Positions 34,557 through 45,608 of a DNA stretch of 50,149 bases are shown in pieces. This DNA comes from Pirellula sp. (GTDB lineage Bacteria; Planctomycetota; Planctomycetia; Pirellulales; Pirellulaceae). The translations under genes and the position numbers were made by a program. Location: assembly GCA_021300155.1 (NCBI GenBank), contig JAJTID010000040.1:1-50149 (forward strand). Reading direction: 5' to 3'. The notes under the pieces are model-generated. The model ran no database searches. It worked only from the letters and a program-made list of their open reading frames with translations, and was not told where the DNA came from. The number at the start of each line of letters is the position of its first letter. The first letter of the stretch is position 1.

Positions 34557-34925
34557 ATGTTTAATCGAAAGATGTTTGTTGCTCTCGTTGTTTGTTTGGC
34601 TATGTCCGTATCGACAGCTTTGGCTGGTGGAGGCGGTGCCAAAAAGGACTCGACGATCAAGGTTGTCAATTCTGGTCCGAATCCAATCTATGCTTTCGTC
34701 GATGTGACTGACGCCAAGATTCAAGAGGCTGCTAATTCTAGTGACCCTATCAAGGCCTTCAATGCGCTCGGTGGCAAGCAGATTGCATCGGGTGGTAACT
34801 CCGCAAACTTCTCCGTGAAGTCGGGGTCTCACACAGTCACAGCAGTCGACATCGTCTTGGAAGAGCCAGTAGGAAAGCAATCTGTGACGACGAGCAAGGG
34901 CAAGACCTCGACCGTCACTTTCTGA
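34557..34925 (+). CDS. Small secreted protein downstream of DUF1559 gene
   Basis: 122 aa, function unknown. A clear signal peptide (NRKMFVALVVCLAMSVSTALA, cleavage likely after Ala23) precedes a Gly-rich start and a beta-rich, Ser/Thr/Val-rich mature part of about 99 residues without cysteines. The pattern STIKVVNSGPNPIYAFVDVT, then a helix-like region and VKSGSHTVTAVDI, suggests an Ig-like or carbohydrate-associated beta-sandwich, which is inference only. ATG at 34557, with TTGAGG ending 6 nt before it; the upstream frame to 34491 is not needed. A terminator follows at 35010. Short secreted proteins often sit beside DUF1559 genes in planctomycetes, so an export partnership is possible. Confidence 0.82.
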   Translation: MFNRKMFVALVVCLAMSVSTALAGGGGAKKDSTIKVVNSGPNPIYAFVDVTDAKIQEAANSSDPIKAFNALGGKQIASGGNSANFSVKSGSHTVTAVDIVLEEPVGKQSVTTSKGKTSTVTF

Positions 34926-35009
34926 GGTTTGACTGCATTAAGTAGAGACCAATTATTTGGATAGTCGAAGATAACAGGAACTCAACTTCTTGGAAGATTC
35001 CTCCAGATG

Positions 35010-35048
35010 AGAATACTCGGGCCAATTGGTCTGAGTATTCTTTTGTTT
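35010..35048 (+). terminator. Rho-independent terminator after the small secreted protein gene
   Basis: AGAATACTC (35010-35018) pairs perfectly with GAGTATTCT (35033-35041), followed by TTTTGTTT. The 14-nt loop holds a smaller CCAATTGG palindrome. It sits 85 nt past the stop at 34925 and closes the DUF1559/small-protein unit. Confidence 0.75.
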
Positions 35049-35233
35049 CGTACACATTGTGCGATTCAAAAACAGGCGAAAGAGAGGTTATTCAAACATG
35101 CACGACTAAAAAGCGACTCTTGATTTTTGTCTTAAACCGCCGCGTTCGCTCACGTTTCTGTTTGGAAAAATAGAAGCGCAGTAATCAACTTCCACCGGAG
35201 TGGTAAGCCAAGCAATAGATAGTACATCCTGTG

Positions 35234-36781
35234 ATGCTTCGAAATGCAATTTTCTTCTTTGCGCTGATCGCTTCCTCGTTGCTAACTTCCGTGAGCTGGC
35301 TAGAGGAAACATGGAGTATCTCCATCTGGATTGGCATGGTGATCTTTCTTACTATTGTCCCTCGCGACTCGCAGTGGCGCAGCGCACTTTACAGTAGTTT
35401 TTTTGGAGCCGTGAGTACCGGCGTCTCTTTTTACTGGGCCACAAAAACACTTGCCTATACACTCAACGCTGAGGAAGGAAGCTATATTCCTCACGCCGTT
35501 TTCGGAGCATTGCTCCTCTGGGAGTCCATCCCATACGCTCTGATGGGATGGATGATCAGCGTCCAGCATCTACGGTACGGTGCTCTATGGATGGCACCCG
35601 TGGTTTGGGTTGTACTGGAGAGTGCGTGGCCACGCGTGTTCCCGTGGTCTTTGGCGCATTCGCAGACAAAGTTCTTATCGTTCTTGCAGTCCGCAGAGTT
35701 AGGGGGTGCTCAGCTTGTAAGTTTTATTTTTCTCTACGCTTGTTTCGGTGTAAGCTCGCTTGTACGCAGAGATTCACGCACTCCATTCCGGAAAGAATCC
35801 TACGTCGCGATCGGTCTGGCGTGCTTTTCGGTATTCGCAGGATGGGGTCGACTGGCATGGTTAGAGTCGGTCTCGCACTCGTCCACATTTCGAATTGGAG
35901 TGGTGCAGATCGATCCCTCGTTTGTAGATTCGCCAGAAAAAATGCGTCAGGCCACCGACGCCATGAGCCACCCAATCGATTTGGTGGTTTGGCCAGAGTC
36001 CACCATTGGAACTTATTCCACGGAAGTTGGCTCATTGGATGAGATGATTCAAGATGTTTCGATCGCCAAACCACCTTTCATCAATACGGACTGTGCCAAG
36101 AACATGTCGAATTGGTTATTAGTGGGAGGGAGAACGTTTCGTCCAGGAAACGCGGACGAGGGGCCCTATTGGCAGACTGCATTCTTAATCGACACCCTAG
36201 GGAGTGTTCAAGGTGCCTATCAAAAGCGACATCTTATTCCCATCGGGGAGTTCGTTCCCTTTGAGAAGAGTTTTCCCTTCCTTCACGACATGGCTCAACT
36301 CAGCGAGTACATCGAGCCTGGGCATCGCGACGATCCATTAACCATCGCGGGAGGTCCCTCTGTTGGAGTTTTGATTTGTTATGAAGATTTGATTGAGAGT
36401 GCTGCGCGCCGCACGGTAGACCTTGGGGCGCAAGTGCTTGTCGGATTGATCAATGCATCGGCCTTTGAGACCGCCGAGGCGCTAGAGCAACATCGACGAC
36501 TATCGCTACTTAGAACGATTGAGAATCGACGGTGTTTCGTTCGGTGCGCGGGTACAGGCGTCTCGTGTTACATTAGCCACACCGGACGCGAGGTTCAAAG
36601 GATTGCGACGCTCGAGCAAGGTCACTTTGTGGCAGACGTACCACTCCTTAGTACTACAACCGTTTATCGAATGTTTGGTTGCTGGATGCCATGGTTCATA
36701 TCTCTGGCACTTATGCTTCGACTCTGCATCAATCCTCGGGATAAGCGAATGGTTCACTCAGACGTGACGACGCTCTCGTAG
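35234..36781 (+). CDS. lnt: Apolipoprotein N-acyltransferase
   Basis: 515 aa inner-membrane enzyme that adds the third acyl chain to the N-terminal cysteine of lipoproteins. The first about 200 residues contain several membrane helices (FFFALIASSLL, IWIGMVIFLTIV, VVWVVLES and others). The periplasmic nitrilase domain has the catalytic triad Glu255 (VWPES), Lys331 (YQKRHLIPIGEFVPFE) and Cys382 (VLICYED). A final helix (WFISLALMLRLC) ends the protein. The first codon could be GTG 35231 or ATG 35234; ATG is used. It would process lipoproteins such as the one at 22533. The 3' end overlaps the converging regulator gene by 28 nt. Confidence 0.95.
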   Translation: MLRNAIFFFALIASSLLTSVSWLEETWSISIWIGMVIFLTIVPRDSQWRSALYSSFFGAVSTGVSFYWATKTLAYTLNAEEGSYIPHAVFGALLLWESIPYALMGWMISVQHLRYGALWMAPVVWVVLESAWPRVFPWSLAHSQTKFLSFLQSAELGGAQLVSFIFLYACFGVSSLVRRDSRTPFRKESYVAIGLACFSVFAGWGRLAWLESVSHSSTFRIGVVQIDPSFVDSPEKMRQATDAMSHPIDLVVWPESTIGTYSTEVGSLDEMIQDVSIAKPPFINTDCAKNMSNWLLVGGRTFRPGNADEGPYWQTAFLIDTLGSVQGAYQKRHLIPIGEFVPFEKSFPFLHDMAQLSEYIEPGHRDDPLTIAGGPSVGVLICYEDLIESAARRTVDLGAQVLVGLINASAFETAEALEQHRRLSLLRTIENRRCFVRCAGTGVSCYISHTGREVQRIATLEQGHFVADVPLLSTTTVYRMFGCWMPWFISLALMLRLCINPRDKRMVHSDVTTLS

Positions 36782-37359
36782 AGGTCGTCGATTCTAGATA
36801 ATAGTCCATCGCGAAAGTGAAAGTGGCGATAAACTTGGACAGCTTCGTCCGTCTGATTGGATGTATGCAGCATAACCGAGTATCTTGCTACGACGAAATC
36901 AGTGCCAACGGCGTATAGAGGTGTTAGCGAGTTCGTAACTCGCGAGAAGGTTCCGAAAAAAAGATTCAGAAATTCCTGCAATCCCTGCTGACCGTTGAAA
37001 GTACCTTGCAGAGGTAGCGAATCCACCGCAGAGGTGACATGGAGTACAAAGTCGGGTGCGATGTGATGTTTGATGGCTGGTACCATTCCTGCTCCTCGCT
37101 TATCGAAGAATTGCGTGAATGTTTTCGCGATCGATAGAACATCGCTTGTCAACAAATCAAGCGTGACATGTTCTTCCAAAGTCGAGAGCGCTTCGGCGAT
37201 ATTTCGGATAGTTTCGATATCGAGTCTTCCGCCGAACTCCGCTTTCCGAACGAGACGATCGGAATAACCAGCTTTCTCCGCAAGTTCTTTTTGGGACCAG
37301 CCTCGTTTGAGACGAAGTTCGCGAAGCACTTGCGTATTCACCGGTTGAAATCGGCTCAT
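36754..37359 (-). CDS. XRE-type HTH regulator fused to a SnoaL-like domain
   Basis: 201 aa. Residues about 8-62 form an XRE helix-turn-helix (LRELRLKRGWSQKELAEKAGYSDRLVRKAE, then IRNIAEALS). Residues about 75-195 fit an NTF2/SnoaL-like fold (FTQFFDKRGAGMVPAIKHHIAPDFVLHVT, then a YRHFHFRDGLLSRIDDLYES end typical of SnoaL proteins). The second half may sense a small ligand, giving a one-component regulator; the ligand and the operator are unknown. ATG at 37359 (reverse) gives a compact domain start. It overlaps lnt by 28 nt tail-to-tail. Confidence 0.85.
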   Translation of the reverse strand: MSRFQPVNTQVLRELRLKRGWSQKELAEKAGYSDRLVRKAEFGGRLDIETIRNIAEALSTLEEHVTLDLLTSDVLSIAKTFTQFFDKRGAGMVPAIKHHIAPDFVLHVTSAVDSLPLQGTFNGQQGLQEFLNLFFGTFSRVTNSLTPLYAVGTDFVVARYSVMLHTSNQTDEAVQVYRHFHFRDGLLSRIDDLYESVVTSE

Positions 37360-37421
37360 CTAAATCCTCCCTGTCATCGTGCGTGTGTGTGTTGCCGTTT
37401 AATGCCCGGCGGGCTGTAGAT

Positions 37422-38036
37422 CTATTGCTGTTTGTAGCCTGGGGTCATAAACATGCTGCTGTAGCTCCCGTAAGGAGGTACAATCTCTATTACTCCGCCG
37501 ATGCTTATTGGTGCGCCAGTAGTCGAACCGGAAGGTCCAGGATTGATATCTTTGACCATCACTGTGCCTTGATCGGTTCCATTAGTCTTCCAAAGCTCTG
37601 CACCGTTAGCGTTTGTCACTGCTGCGAAGAAGATTTCATCGCCGACTGTAACAAAGCCCCCGGCCCCAGGAGCCGATGGATAAGGAATTGGGTTAATGTC
37701 GACGAACGGCGGAATACCAGCAGCCAGTAGCGTTCGAACTTCCAAATATTCAACAAGTAGCCGTCGCTTTCGGTTGACAGCCGAGCAACGTTTTGACTGT
37801 GGTCGTTTCATCCATTTGGTCAGTTCGATCTTGCGTTTCACTTGCGGTCTTTCGATAGTCAAGTTCGATTTACTGGAACGCGTCACAGGCGTTTCAAGAG
37901 GCAAATACGTTGGATGTGTTACAGGACACCTCGGTGCAATAGTTGTGCCAATTGACACTTTTGGTTTGTTGTGATTGCAATGGACAAGTAGAGGCGTCTT
38001 CTTCCACGCCGAGTTGAATAGTTGATGGCTTTGCAT
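37422..38036 (-). pseudogene. Truncated LEPR/ELWxxDGT-repeat protein remnant
   Basis: 204 codons from ATG 38036; ATG 37811 (129 codons) is an alternative that places the motif at the usual distance from the N-terminus. LEVRTLLA at residues 98-105 is a LEPRxLL-type motif. It is followed by VTVGDEIFFAAV, ELWKTNGTDQGT (147-158) and MVKDINPGPSGS, one unit of the ELWxxDGT (hyalin-like) repeats that normally occur many times in planctomycete surface proteins of 1000 residues or more. The reading frame then ends after a short unrelated tail. Only about 60 nt separate it from the next gene, so the missing repeats are not nearby. Probably a 3'-truncated remnant, though expression as a short secreted protein cannot be ruled out. 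Confidence 0.6.
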
Positions 38037-38383
38037 ATTGAATCCTCACATCCCAAACGGACCGCGAAAATTGTCGCGAACTCCAACGCAGATCCAGTCT
38101 GGAGCAAAGCCATTCGACCCATCGTGGATTCCACTAGTACGAGTGTCGCCTGTTTGCAAAGAAAATTTGCCATCGCGTTCGGCTTTGGCAATGCGACGCA
38201 CCAATGAGTGTGTCTCACTGTCGCGCTTTGCACTTGATGTATCCAATCGTGTGCACGGTCGATTACTCTCTGAGCTTCAACAAATGCAGATCTCGGGATG
38301 TGCAACAAGGGCCAAACTATTCACCGACGCGGTCGATCGAGATGATTGATCCTGCTTTTGAGGCTGGTATCTAGCTTCGAAAA
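38037..38383. other. Gene-free interval
   Basis: About 347 nt between two minus-strand genes. Short frames on both strands lack protein features. I see no repeat, hairpin or RNA element in it. Confidence 0.5.
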
Positions 38384-39172
38384 CTACTTGAGAAACAAAA
38401 CAGCAATTAAGCCGGCGCAAAGGCAAAGGGAGACGATGGCAAGAATGCTGATGGCAATCCATTGTTGACGTCGTTTTCGAATCTTGCGTTGTGCTGCTAA
38501 GTTGGCCGTACTGGCAAGCGATACTGCGGTTTTTGGGCGAGCGACAGTGAACGATGTGTCGGGCTTCAGCTTTGTTGGTTCGTTGTGGGCCTGATCGCCG
38601 AAAGTCTCGTCGGATGGTAAGGACTCGTTGGAATAAAGTTCAGGTAGTAACGTGGCTGACGGAATCCATTGAGCTTGTCCTTCACGCCACAGAAGTGAGT
38701 CACTGGTAACTCTGTTTTCTAGTATCCAAAGCTGAAGCAATTGTTGGTCTGCAGGGCCGTATTGGCCTCCGCTGGGTGGTCGAACGTACCAAGCTGCATT
38801 GGGAGCCGAAGCAAACGCGGCAGGGATAATTTGTGGATTCGATGTATTGGTTCCCGTGGGATGCACATCGCGTTTGTCGCCCTGTTGCTTAGCAGATAAA
38901 GTGACAGGAGACGGCGTTTGGCTGGAAGAAGCGACTTGGGAAAGTGTGCGAGTTTCTTTAGGTATGGATTTCGCAACAGCAGCGGTGCTTCGAGCTGGGG
39001 CGTCGGCCATGGACTCGGACTTTCCATCCAAGATTGGAATGGAGTAGTCCGTACTCTCAATCGGGATACGAAAAGACTTATTGCAATGAGGACATTTGCC
39101 ACGTTTGCCAGCCTGGAAGTCTTTCACGTGCATTGCATAGCTGCAATGGTGACAAGTAAAGCGAATTCCCAT
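38384..39172 (-). CDS. Zinc-ribbon and GYF_2-domain membrane protein
   Basis: 262 aa from ATG 39172. The N-terminus is a four-cysteine zinc ribbon (CHHC at 7-10, CPHC at 27-30). A Ser/Thr/Pro-rich linker leads to a GYF_2 domain (AWYVRPPSGGQYGPADQQLLQLW, LLWREGQAQWIPS), a putative protein-protein interaction module seen in planctomycete proteins with zinc ribbons. A basic segment (QRKIRKRRQQ) and one C-terminal membrane helix (WIAISILAIVSLCLCAGLIAVLFL) end the protein, suggesting a tail-anchored topology with the other domains cytosolic. The frame is open to 39223 but Met18 gives the natural start. It starts 29 nt after the cytochrome gene, so the two probably form one transcript. Confidence 0.88.
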   Translation of the reverse strand: MGIRFTCHHCSYAMHVKDFQAGKRGKCPHCNKSFRIPIESTDYSIPILDGKSESMADAPARSTAAVAKSIPKETRTLSQVASSSQTPSPVTLSAKQQGDKRDVHPTGTNTSNPQIIPAAFASAPNAAWYVRPPSGGQYGPADQQLLQLWILENRVTSDSLLWREGQAQWIPSATLLPELYSNESLPSDETFGDQAHNEPTKLKPDTSFTVARPKTAVSLASTANLAAQRKIRKRRQQWIAISILAIVSLCLCAGLIAVLFLK

Positions 39173-39201
39173 TTCCGTTATTCGTTCTGATATTCGAGTT
39201 T

Positions 39202-40197
39202 CTAGCGATACGATTCGTGGCACTTGTTGCAGGATTGATCTACTTTTCCGACAGCTACTCGAGCTCCCTCTGCGTCATCACTCTTGGCAGTTCGCCGCAC
39301 TTCGATAGCGGCGGCCACCATTGACTTGGATAGTTCGACATATGTTTCATCGTCTGCGTCGGTCATGCCGCTTTGATGCAGCACTGTTCCGTAGGCCGCA
39401 ACTAGTTCAGCATAACGAATGATGTCCGCCTGCGACTGCTTAAACTGTTTCTCGTTATTGACGTTTGGAGCAAGGTTTTCACGGAGGGCCCACTCTAGAA
39501 TTTGCATGGTGGGGCCTCGATCGGCGATATCTTCCCAAGTAACTTCGTCGGCGTTTCCGCTAACTTTCGTTCCCTTCAATAAGTCCTGAAGGTCTTGGTG
39601 CCTCTGCTTTGCTTCATTGAACACAGGCTGCGTACCGACTTTGCAATTGGATGCAGTTCTGGCAAATACGCGTTGTATGTACTCCGCTGAATTCTTCCAG
39701 CGGATGTCCTCTGGATACCGAGCGACGATTGCCATGAGCGTTGCGATCAATGTGAATTCTTTGCGTGCTTCCCCAAATCCCCCACCGGCGAACTTCGCGG
39801 GGGTCGTGACAACTTTATCCAGTTTTGATTTGGACTCTTTGATGAGATCTTCAATTGACTCCCCCGAGATGATTGATTTCCAAATCGAGCCTCCCGCACC
39901 AGTTGTTGTGGATTCTTCAACAGCAACGGAAGTGGAAGATTCTCCCTGCGAACGCGTAGTCGACTTCATTTTGGTCGCATCCGCCAAATTCGGGCGATCC
40001 CCCTGAAGCTGCGCCAGGGCGTCATCAAAAAAAATGCCTTCAAACTGACCAGCCTTAAACTCCGGTGGAGTGACTCGTTTGTGCCGTTTGATTTGCCTTT
40101 GTCCCCAAACGATTCCCTGCAAAACACACCCAACTACAATGGCGAAGAAGATAGTCTTCCGGAGACTCGCGCACTGCAAAAGAAAAATTCGAGCCAT
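39202..40197 (-). CDS. Exported c-type cytochrome with C-terminal CxxCH
   Basis: 331 aa. A signal-anchor-like N-terminus (KTIFFAIVVGCVLQGIVWG) is followed by a low-complexity Thr/Ser linker (about 75-110) and a helical C-terminal half ending in CNKCHESYR, with the haem-binding Cys323, Cys326, His327 only four residues from the end. A four-helix bundle with a C-terminal CxxCH is the pattern of cytochrome c'/c556 (PF01322-like), in which the protein binds gases or transfers electrons in the periplasm. The sixth ligand cannot be read. Haem attachment requires export. First gene of a two-gene unit with the GYF/zinc-ribbon protein. Confidence 0.85.
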   Translation of the reverse strand: MARIFLLQCASLRKTIFFAIVVGCVLQGIVWGQRQIKRHKRVTPPEFKAGQFEGIFFDDALAQLQGDRPNLADATKMKSTTRSQGESSTSVAVEESTTTGAGGSIWKSIISGESIEDLIKESKSKLDKVVTTPAKFAGGGFGEARKEFTLIATLMAIVARYPEDIRWKNSAEYIQRVFARTASNCKVGTQPVFNEAKQRHQDLQDLLKGTKVSGNADEVTWEDIADRGPTMQILEWALRENLAPNVNNEKQFKQSQADIIRYAELVAAYGTVLHQSGMTDADDETYVELSKSMVAAAIEVRRTAKSDDAEGARVAVGKVDQSCNKCHESYR

Positions 40198-40631
40198 ACG
40201 TCACCAAAGGGAAAAGTAGTAGAGAATCTGTCCGTCGCACGCGATTTGACTGCCGCACCGTATTGGTGCTTTTGAATGATTAGCGGTTGGAGGACAGACC
40301 CTTTAAATATACTCTAACGAGAACATTCTAAAGTAGCATAAAGAGCAGTCTTCTTCTAGGAATCGGCTATTTCGAAACCTTGATTGGAAGGCGTTCATGC
40401 TGGCGACTGCGCGCACTATGGCTAGACCATTGAATAAGCCACCACGAAAAAACCTAAGTAAAATGGTCTTCTAACGGCTGATACAACGAGTCCCAAGCTA
40501 CAATCAAGGAGTGGATTGGTTGGCGATGCAACTTCCAACTTACAGTTTTCCCATGGGTATCTGACTATAGACTCGACGCCCCCGCTACCATATCCCCTAC
40601 CTTTCCCTGCCCTTTGCGTTACTTCTCTCCA
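40198..40631. other. Gene-free divergent interval
   Basis: About 434 nt between the minus-strand cytochrome gene and the plus-strand PPC gene. A TTGGAG (40287-40292) with TATACT (40308-40313) on the plus strand has a 15-bp spacer, too short for confidence. Nothing else recognised. Confidence 0.45.
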
Positions 40632-42104
40632 ATGACCTTCAAGTTTACCTTTTTTCTCCTGTGCAGTTGTTTACTCCTGAGCTTGTTTTCTCCTCGAACT
40701 CGCTCCTTCGGCGATGAGAAGCCAGAGATTACACGCTTAAGCCCAGCTGGAGCTAAAGTGGGTGGCACTGTATCCGTCACGGGAGTCGGTAGTTTCAAAA
40801 GCTGGCCGGTTTCAATTTGGTCGAGCAGCCAAGAGACCAAATGGAAGTGCCTTGCGAAGGCAGGCGAATTCGAAGTGACTGTCCATGCCGATGCAAAACC
40901 AGCAATCACTTGGGTCCGATTTTATAACGAAGACGGCGTTACGCCACCAAAACCGTTTCTTATCTCCCATAAGAAATCTATTCGCGAATCAGAACCAAAC
41001 GATCGTATTTCGCAGCTCAAGGAAAGTATTGCCTCGGACACAGAAGTCTTTGGGCTGTTGGAAAAAAATGGCGATATCGATCATTATCGTCTAGAACTCA
41101 TGCGTGGAGAAACGATCGGCGCCGTGTTGGATGCTTCACGATACTTGAAGTCGCCGCTCGACGCTCATTTGCAACTACTCGATGGTCGTGGGTTCGTCCT
41201 GACGGAGAATTTAGATCACTACGGACTTGATCCTGCGATCGAATTCAAGGTTCCTAAAGATGGCTCGTATTACCTTCGCGTTTTTGGCTTTCCCGAACAG
41301 CCTGATAGCACGATTTCTTTTCGCGGCGGTGCGGAGTATGCATATCGACTTCGATGGAATGTTGGACCGTTAGAACTGGACACGCTACCCGTTGTCGGCC
41401 AAAGTTGGACAGCACCTTCGATTCCAGCTACCCAAGCAACTTCTATAGCAGAGGCGACTGTCGTCACAACTTTGGATCCTCAATTCGGGATTTTTCTTCC
41501 TGCGAATCTAACTCATTTCTTCAAACTCCCTGAGGCCCATGGAAAGATTCTTCATCTGCGGATCTTTTCCCAGTCAATCGGCTCCCAACTCGATCCCACT
41601 CTAACCATCATGGACAAAGATGGAAAACAACAAACTTTTCAAGATGACAATGGAACCAATCGGGACCCGGAAATTCGCTGGCTAGTTCCCAAAGAGGGAG
41701 AATACTGGGCAAGTGTTAATGACTTCCACAAACACGACAATAATACGAGTCCATACTGCTTCAAGGTCGATATAATCGAACCTAGTATTATTCCGTCGAT
41801 TACCAACGATGTCCTAGCGGCGAAGATCGGCAAGGAGTTTGATGTAAGCATCAAAGTGGAAAGGCTTGCCAATTGGACCGGGGAGCTTGAACTAATCACT
41901 TCAGGCTTGCCGCAGGGCTCAACACTCAAGCCCAACAAGTTTTCCATCACGAAAGAGGCGCCAAAGAGTTTGGAGGTGAAGATCATTGTTCCCACAGCCT
42001 TCGATGGTGTATTGCCGATCGAAATACAGCCAGGAGATCGAGAGGTCCCAGTCAAAATTGCTGGCCCATCCCAGGCTGGCACGTGGCTTCATGTCAGTCC
42101 CTAA
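40632..42104 (+). CDS. Secreted PPC-domain protein with IPT/TIG-like N-terminal domain
   Basis: 490 aa from ATG 40632 (TTG 40614 is the alternative). A signal peptide (FKFTFFLLCSCLLLSLFSP) leads into an IPT/TIG-like Ig fold (ITRLSPAGAKVGGTVSVTGVG, about 30-110). Two prepeptidase C-terminal-like beta-sandwiches follow: ESEPNDRISQLKE with DIDHYRLELMRGE (about 115-240) and a second unit, FGIFLPANLTHFFKLPEA with LTIMDKDGKQQTFQDDNGTNRDPE and PYCFKVDI (about 280-400). A last Ig-like domain ends the protein. PPC domains aid export and localisation and normally accompany proteases, yet no catalytic domain is present here, so this may be a standalone surface or binding protein. Confidence 0.85.
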   Translation: MTFKFTFFLLCSCLLLSLFSPRTRSFGDEKPEITRLSPAGAKVGGTVSVTGVGSFKSWPVSIWSSSQETKWKCLAKAGEFEVTVHADAKPAITWVRFYNEDGVTPPKPFLISHKKSIRESEPNDRISQLKESIASDTEVFGLLEKNGDIDHYRLELMRGETIGAVLDASRYLKSPLDAHLQLLDGRGFVLTENLDHYGLDPAIEFKVPKDGSYYLRVFGFPEQPDSTISFRGGAEYAYRLRWNVGPLELDTLPVVGQSWTAPSIPATQATSIAEATVVTTLDPQFGIFLPANLTHFFKLPEAHGKILHLRIFSQSIGSQLDPTLTIMDKDGKQQTFQDDNGTNRDPEIRWLVPKEGEYWASVNDFHKHDNNTSPYCFKVDIIEPSIIPSITNDVLAAKIGKEFDVSIKVERLANWTGELELITSGLPQGSTLKPNKFSITKEAPKSLEVKIIVPTAFDGVLPIEIQPGDREVPVKIAGPSQAGTWLHVSP

Positions 42105-42246
42105 TGAACGTGTAGTCGCGCCATGGATTGCAACGACTTGCGATTGAAAGCTATGGCCCGTTTCTTTCCTTCAGTTGGCATGCGGGATAGGCAACTTGCC
42201 AGTCGATCCCTGAACTAGCCCTTGCAAAGCTGGAAGCAAGGGGAGC

Positions 42247-43353
42247 TTATCCCAATTTGTCTGCAAAATCCAATCCGAAGGTCTCTGCGACTGCGAGATT
42301 GGTAACTTTGCCGGCATGTATATTCAGCGAATCGCGCAATGGCTTGGACTGACTCACGGCCCATTCGCTACCTTTATCCGCAAGAGTGCAAACCCATGGC
42401 AACGTCACGTTGCATAACGCAAACGTACTGGTTCGTCCAACTGCTCCAGGCATGTTCGTGACACAATAGTGAACGACATCATCGACCATGTAAGTCGGCT
42501 GTTGGTGGGTCGTCGGTCGACTCGTTTCCACACAACCTCCTTGGTCGATCGCCACGTCGATGATCACGCTTCCCGGCTTCATCAATCGCAAGTCCTCTTT
42601 GCGTACCAAGTGAGGTGCCTTGGCTCCAGGGATCAAAATGGAGCCGATCACCAAATCCGCAAGCTTCAACTCTTCGCGAATCGTATGACGATCGCTGAAC
42701 AGTGCATTGACGTTCGGCGGCATCACGTCGTCGAGGTAACGCAACCGATCGAGATTGACGTCGAGGATAGCCACATCCGCTTGAAAGCCTGCTGCGATTC
42801 TGGCGGCATTCGCACCGACGACACCTCCACCGAGGATGGTAATGTGAGCCGGAGCGACACCTGGCACTCCGCCCAAAAGAATGCCTCGACCCATTTGAGG
42901 CCGCTCTAAGTATTTAGCCCCTTCCTGAATACTCATCCGACCTGCGACTTCGCTCATCGGTGTCAGCAGTGGCAAACGTCCCTGAGTGTCTCGTAATGTC
43001 TCATAGGCAAAGCATGATGCACCGGTCTTCAGCATGGCTTCGGTAAGTTTCCGATCGGCAGCAAAGTGAAAGTAAGTAAAAAGCATTTGGCCAGGACGAA
43101 TGTACTCCCATTCAGAAACCATTGGTTCTTTGACCTTGACGATCAAATCCGCCTGCTGAAACACATCGAGCCCAGACGAAACCAACTCCGCTCCGGCTTG
43201 CAGATAAGCATGATCGGCTAGACCTGACCCTAACCCTGCCCCGGCTTGCACGACCACTTTGTGACCGCGAGACACGAGTTCCTCGACACCGACCGGCAAC
43301 ATGGCGACTCGGTACTCATCATCTTTCACTTCCTTAGGCACACCGACAATCAT
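42247..43353 (-). CDS. ald: Alanine dehydrogenase
   Basis: 368 aa, close to the 370-378 of the family. It catalyses NAD-dependent interconversion of L-alanine and pyruvate plus ammonia. Motifs: MIVGVPKEVKDDEYRVAMLP (start), VKVKEP (substrate Lys region), FTYFHFAADRKLTEAM (catalytic His), VPGVAPAHITILGGGVVGANAA (NAD-binding Rossmann loop) and DVAIDQGGCVETSRPTTH near the C-terminus. ATG at 43353 (reverse). No obvious Lrp-type regulator is adjacent, and it is 212 nt upstream-separated from ligA in the same direction. Confidence 0.97.
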   Translation of the reverse strand: MIVGVPKEVKDDEYRVAMLPVGVEELVSRGHKVVVQAGAGLGSGLADHAYLQAGAELVSSGLDVFQQADLIVKVKEPMVSEWEYIRPGQMLFTYFHFAADRKLTEAMLKTGASCFAYETLRDTQGRLPLLTPMSEVAGRMSIQEGAKYLERPQMGRGILLGGVPGVAPAHITILGGGVVGANAARIAAGFQADVAILDVNLDRLRYLDDVMPPNVNALFSDRHTIREELKLADLVIGSILIPGAKAPHLVRKEDLRLMKPGSVIIDVAIDQGGCVETSRPTTHQQPTYMVDDVVHYCVTNMPGAVGRTSTFALCNVTLPWVCTLADKGSEWAVSQSKPLRDSLNIHAGKVTNLAVAETFGLDFADKLG

Positions 43354-43459
43354 CTAACTCATCCACTATTCAAAAGAAAAGATTCAAAAAAATTGAGCAA
43401 TGCCTGTACTGAAGTGTTTGAGAGGAGGAACACTGGCATCGATCATTCAACTGGCTTAC

Positions 43460-43499
43460 TGGACGCTTCGGGTTGGGATCAAGGTAGCTTGCAGCTACC
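43460..43499. repeat. Repeat-like spacer with hairpin between ald and ligA
   Basis: GACGCTTCGGGTTGGGATC (43462-43480) resembles the repeat word at 16350-16370, and GGTAGC (43483-43488) pairs with GCTACC (43494-43499) across a 5-nt loop. There is no T-tract. The similarity is partial, so membership of one repeat family is unproven. Confidence 0.35.
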
Positions 43500-43565
43500 G
43501 AATGCCCGATACCTGCAGACTATTTAGTGTAGTGGAGTCGTCCAGTTGCCGCCATCCTCGGTCTG

Positions 43566-45608
<2,043 letters not shown>

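Noticed and set aside
40287-40313. TTGGAG-15-TATACT promoter candidate
   Set aside because: The 15-bp spacer is too short and it lies over 300 nt from the PPC gene start.
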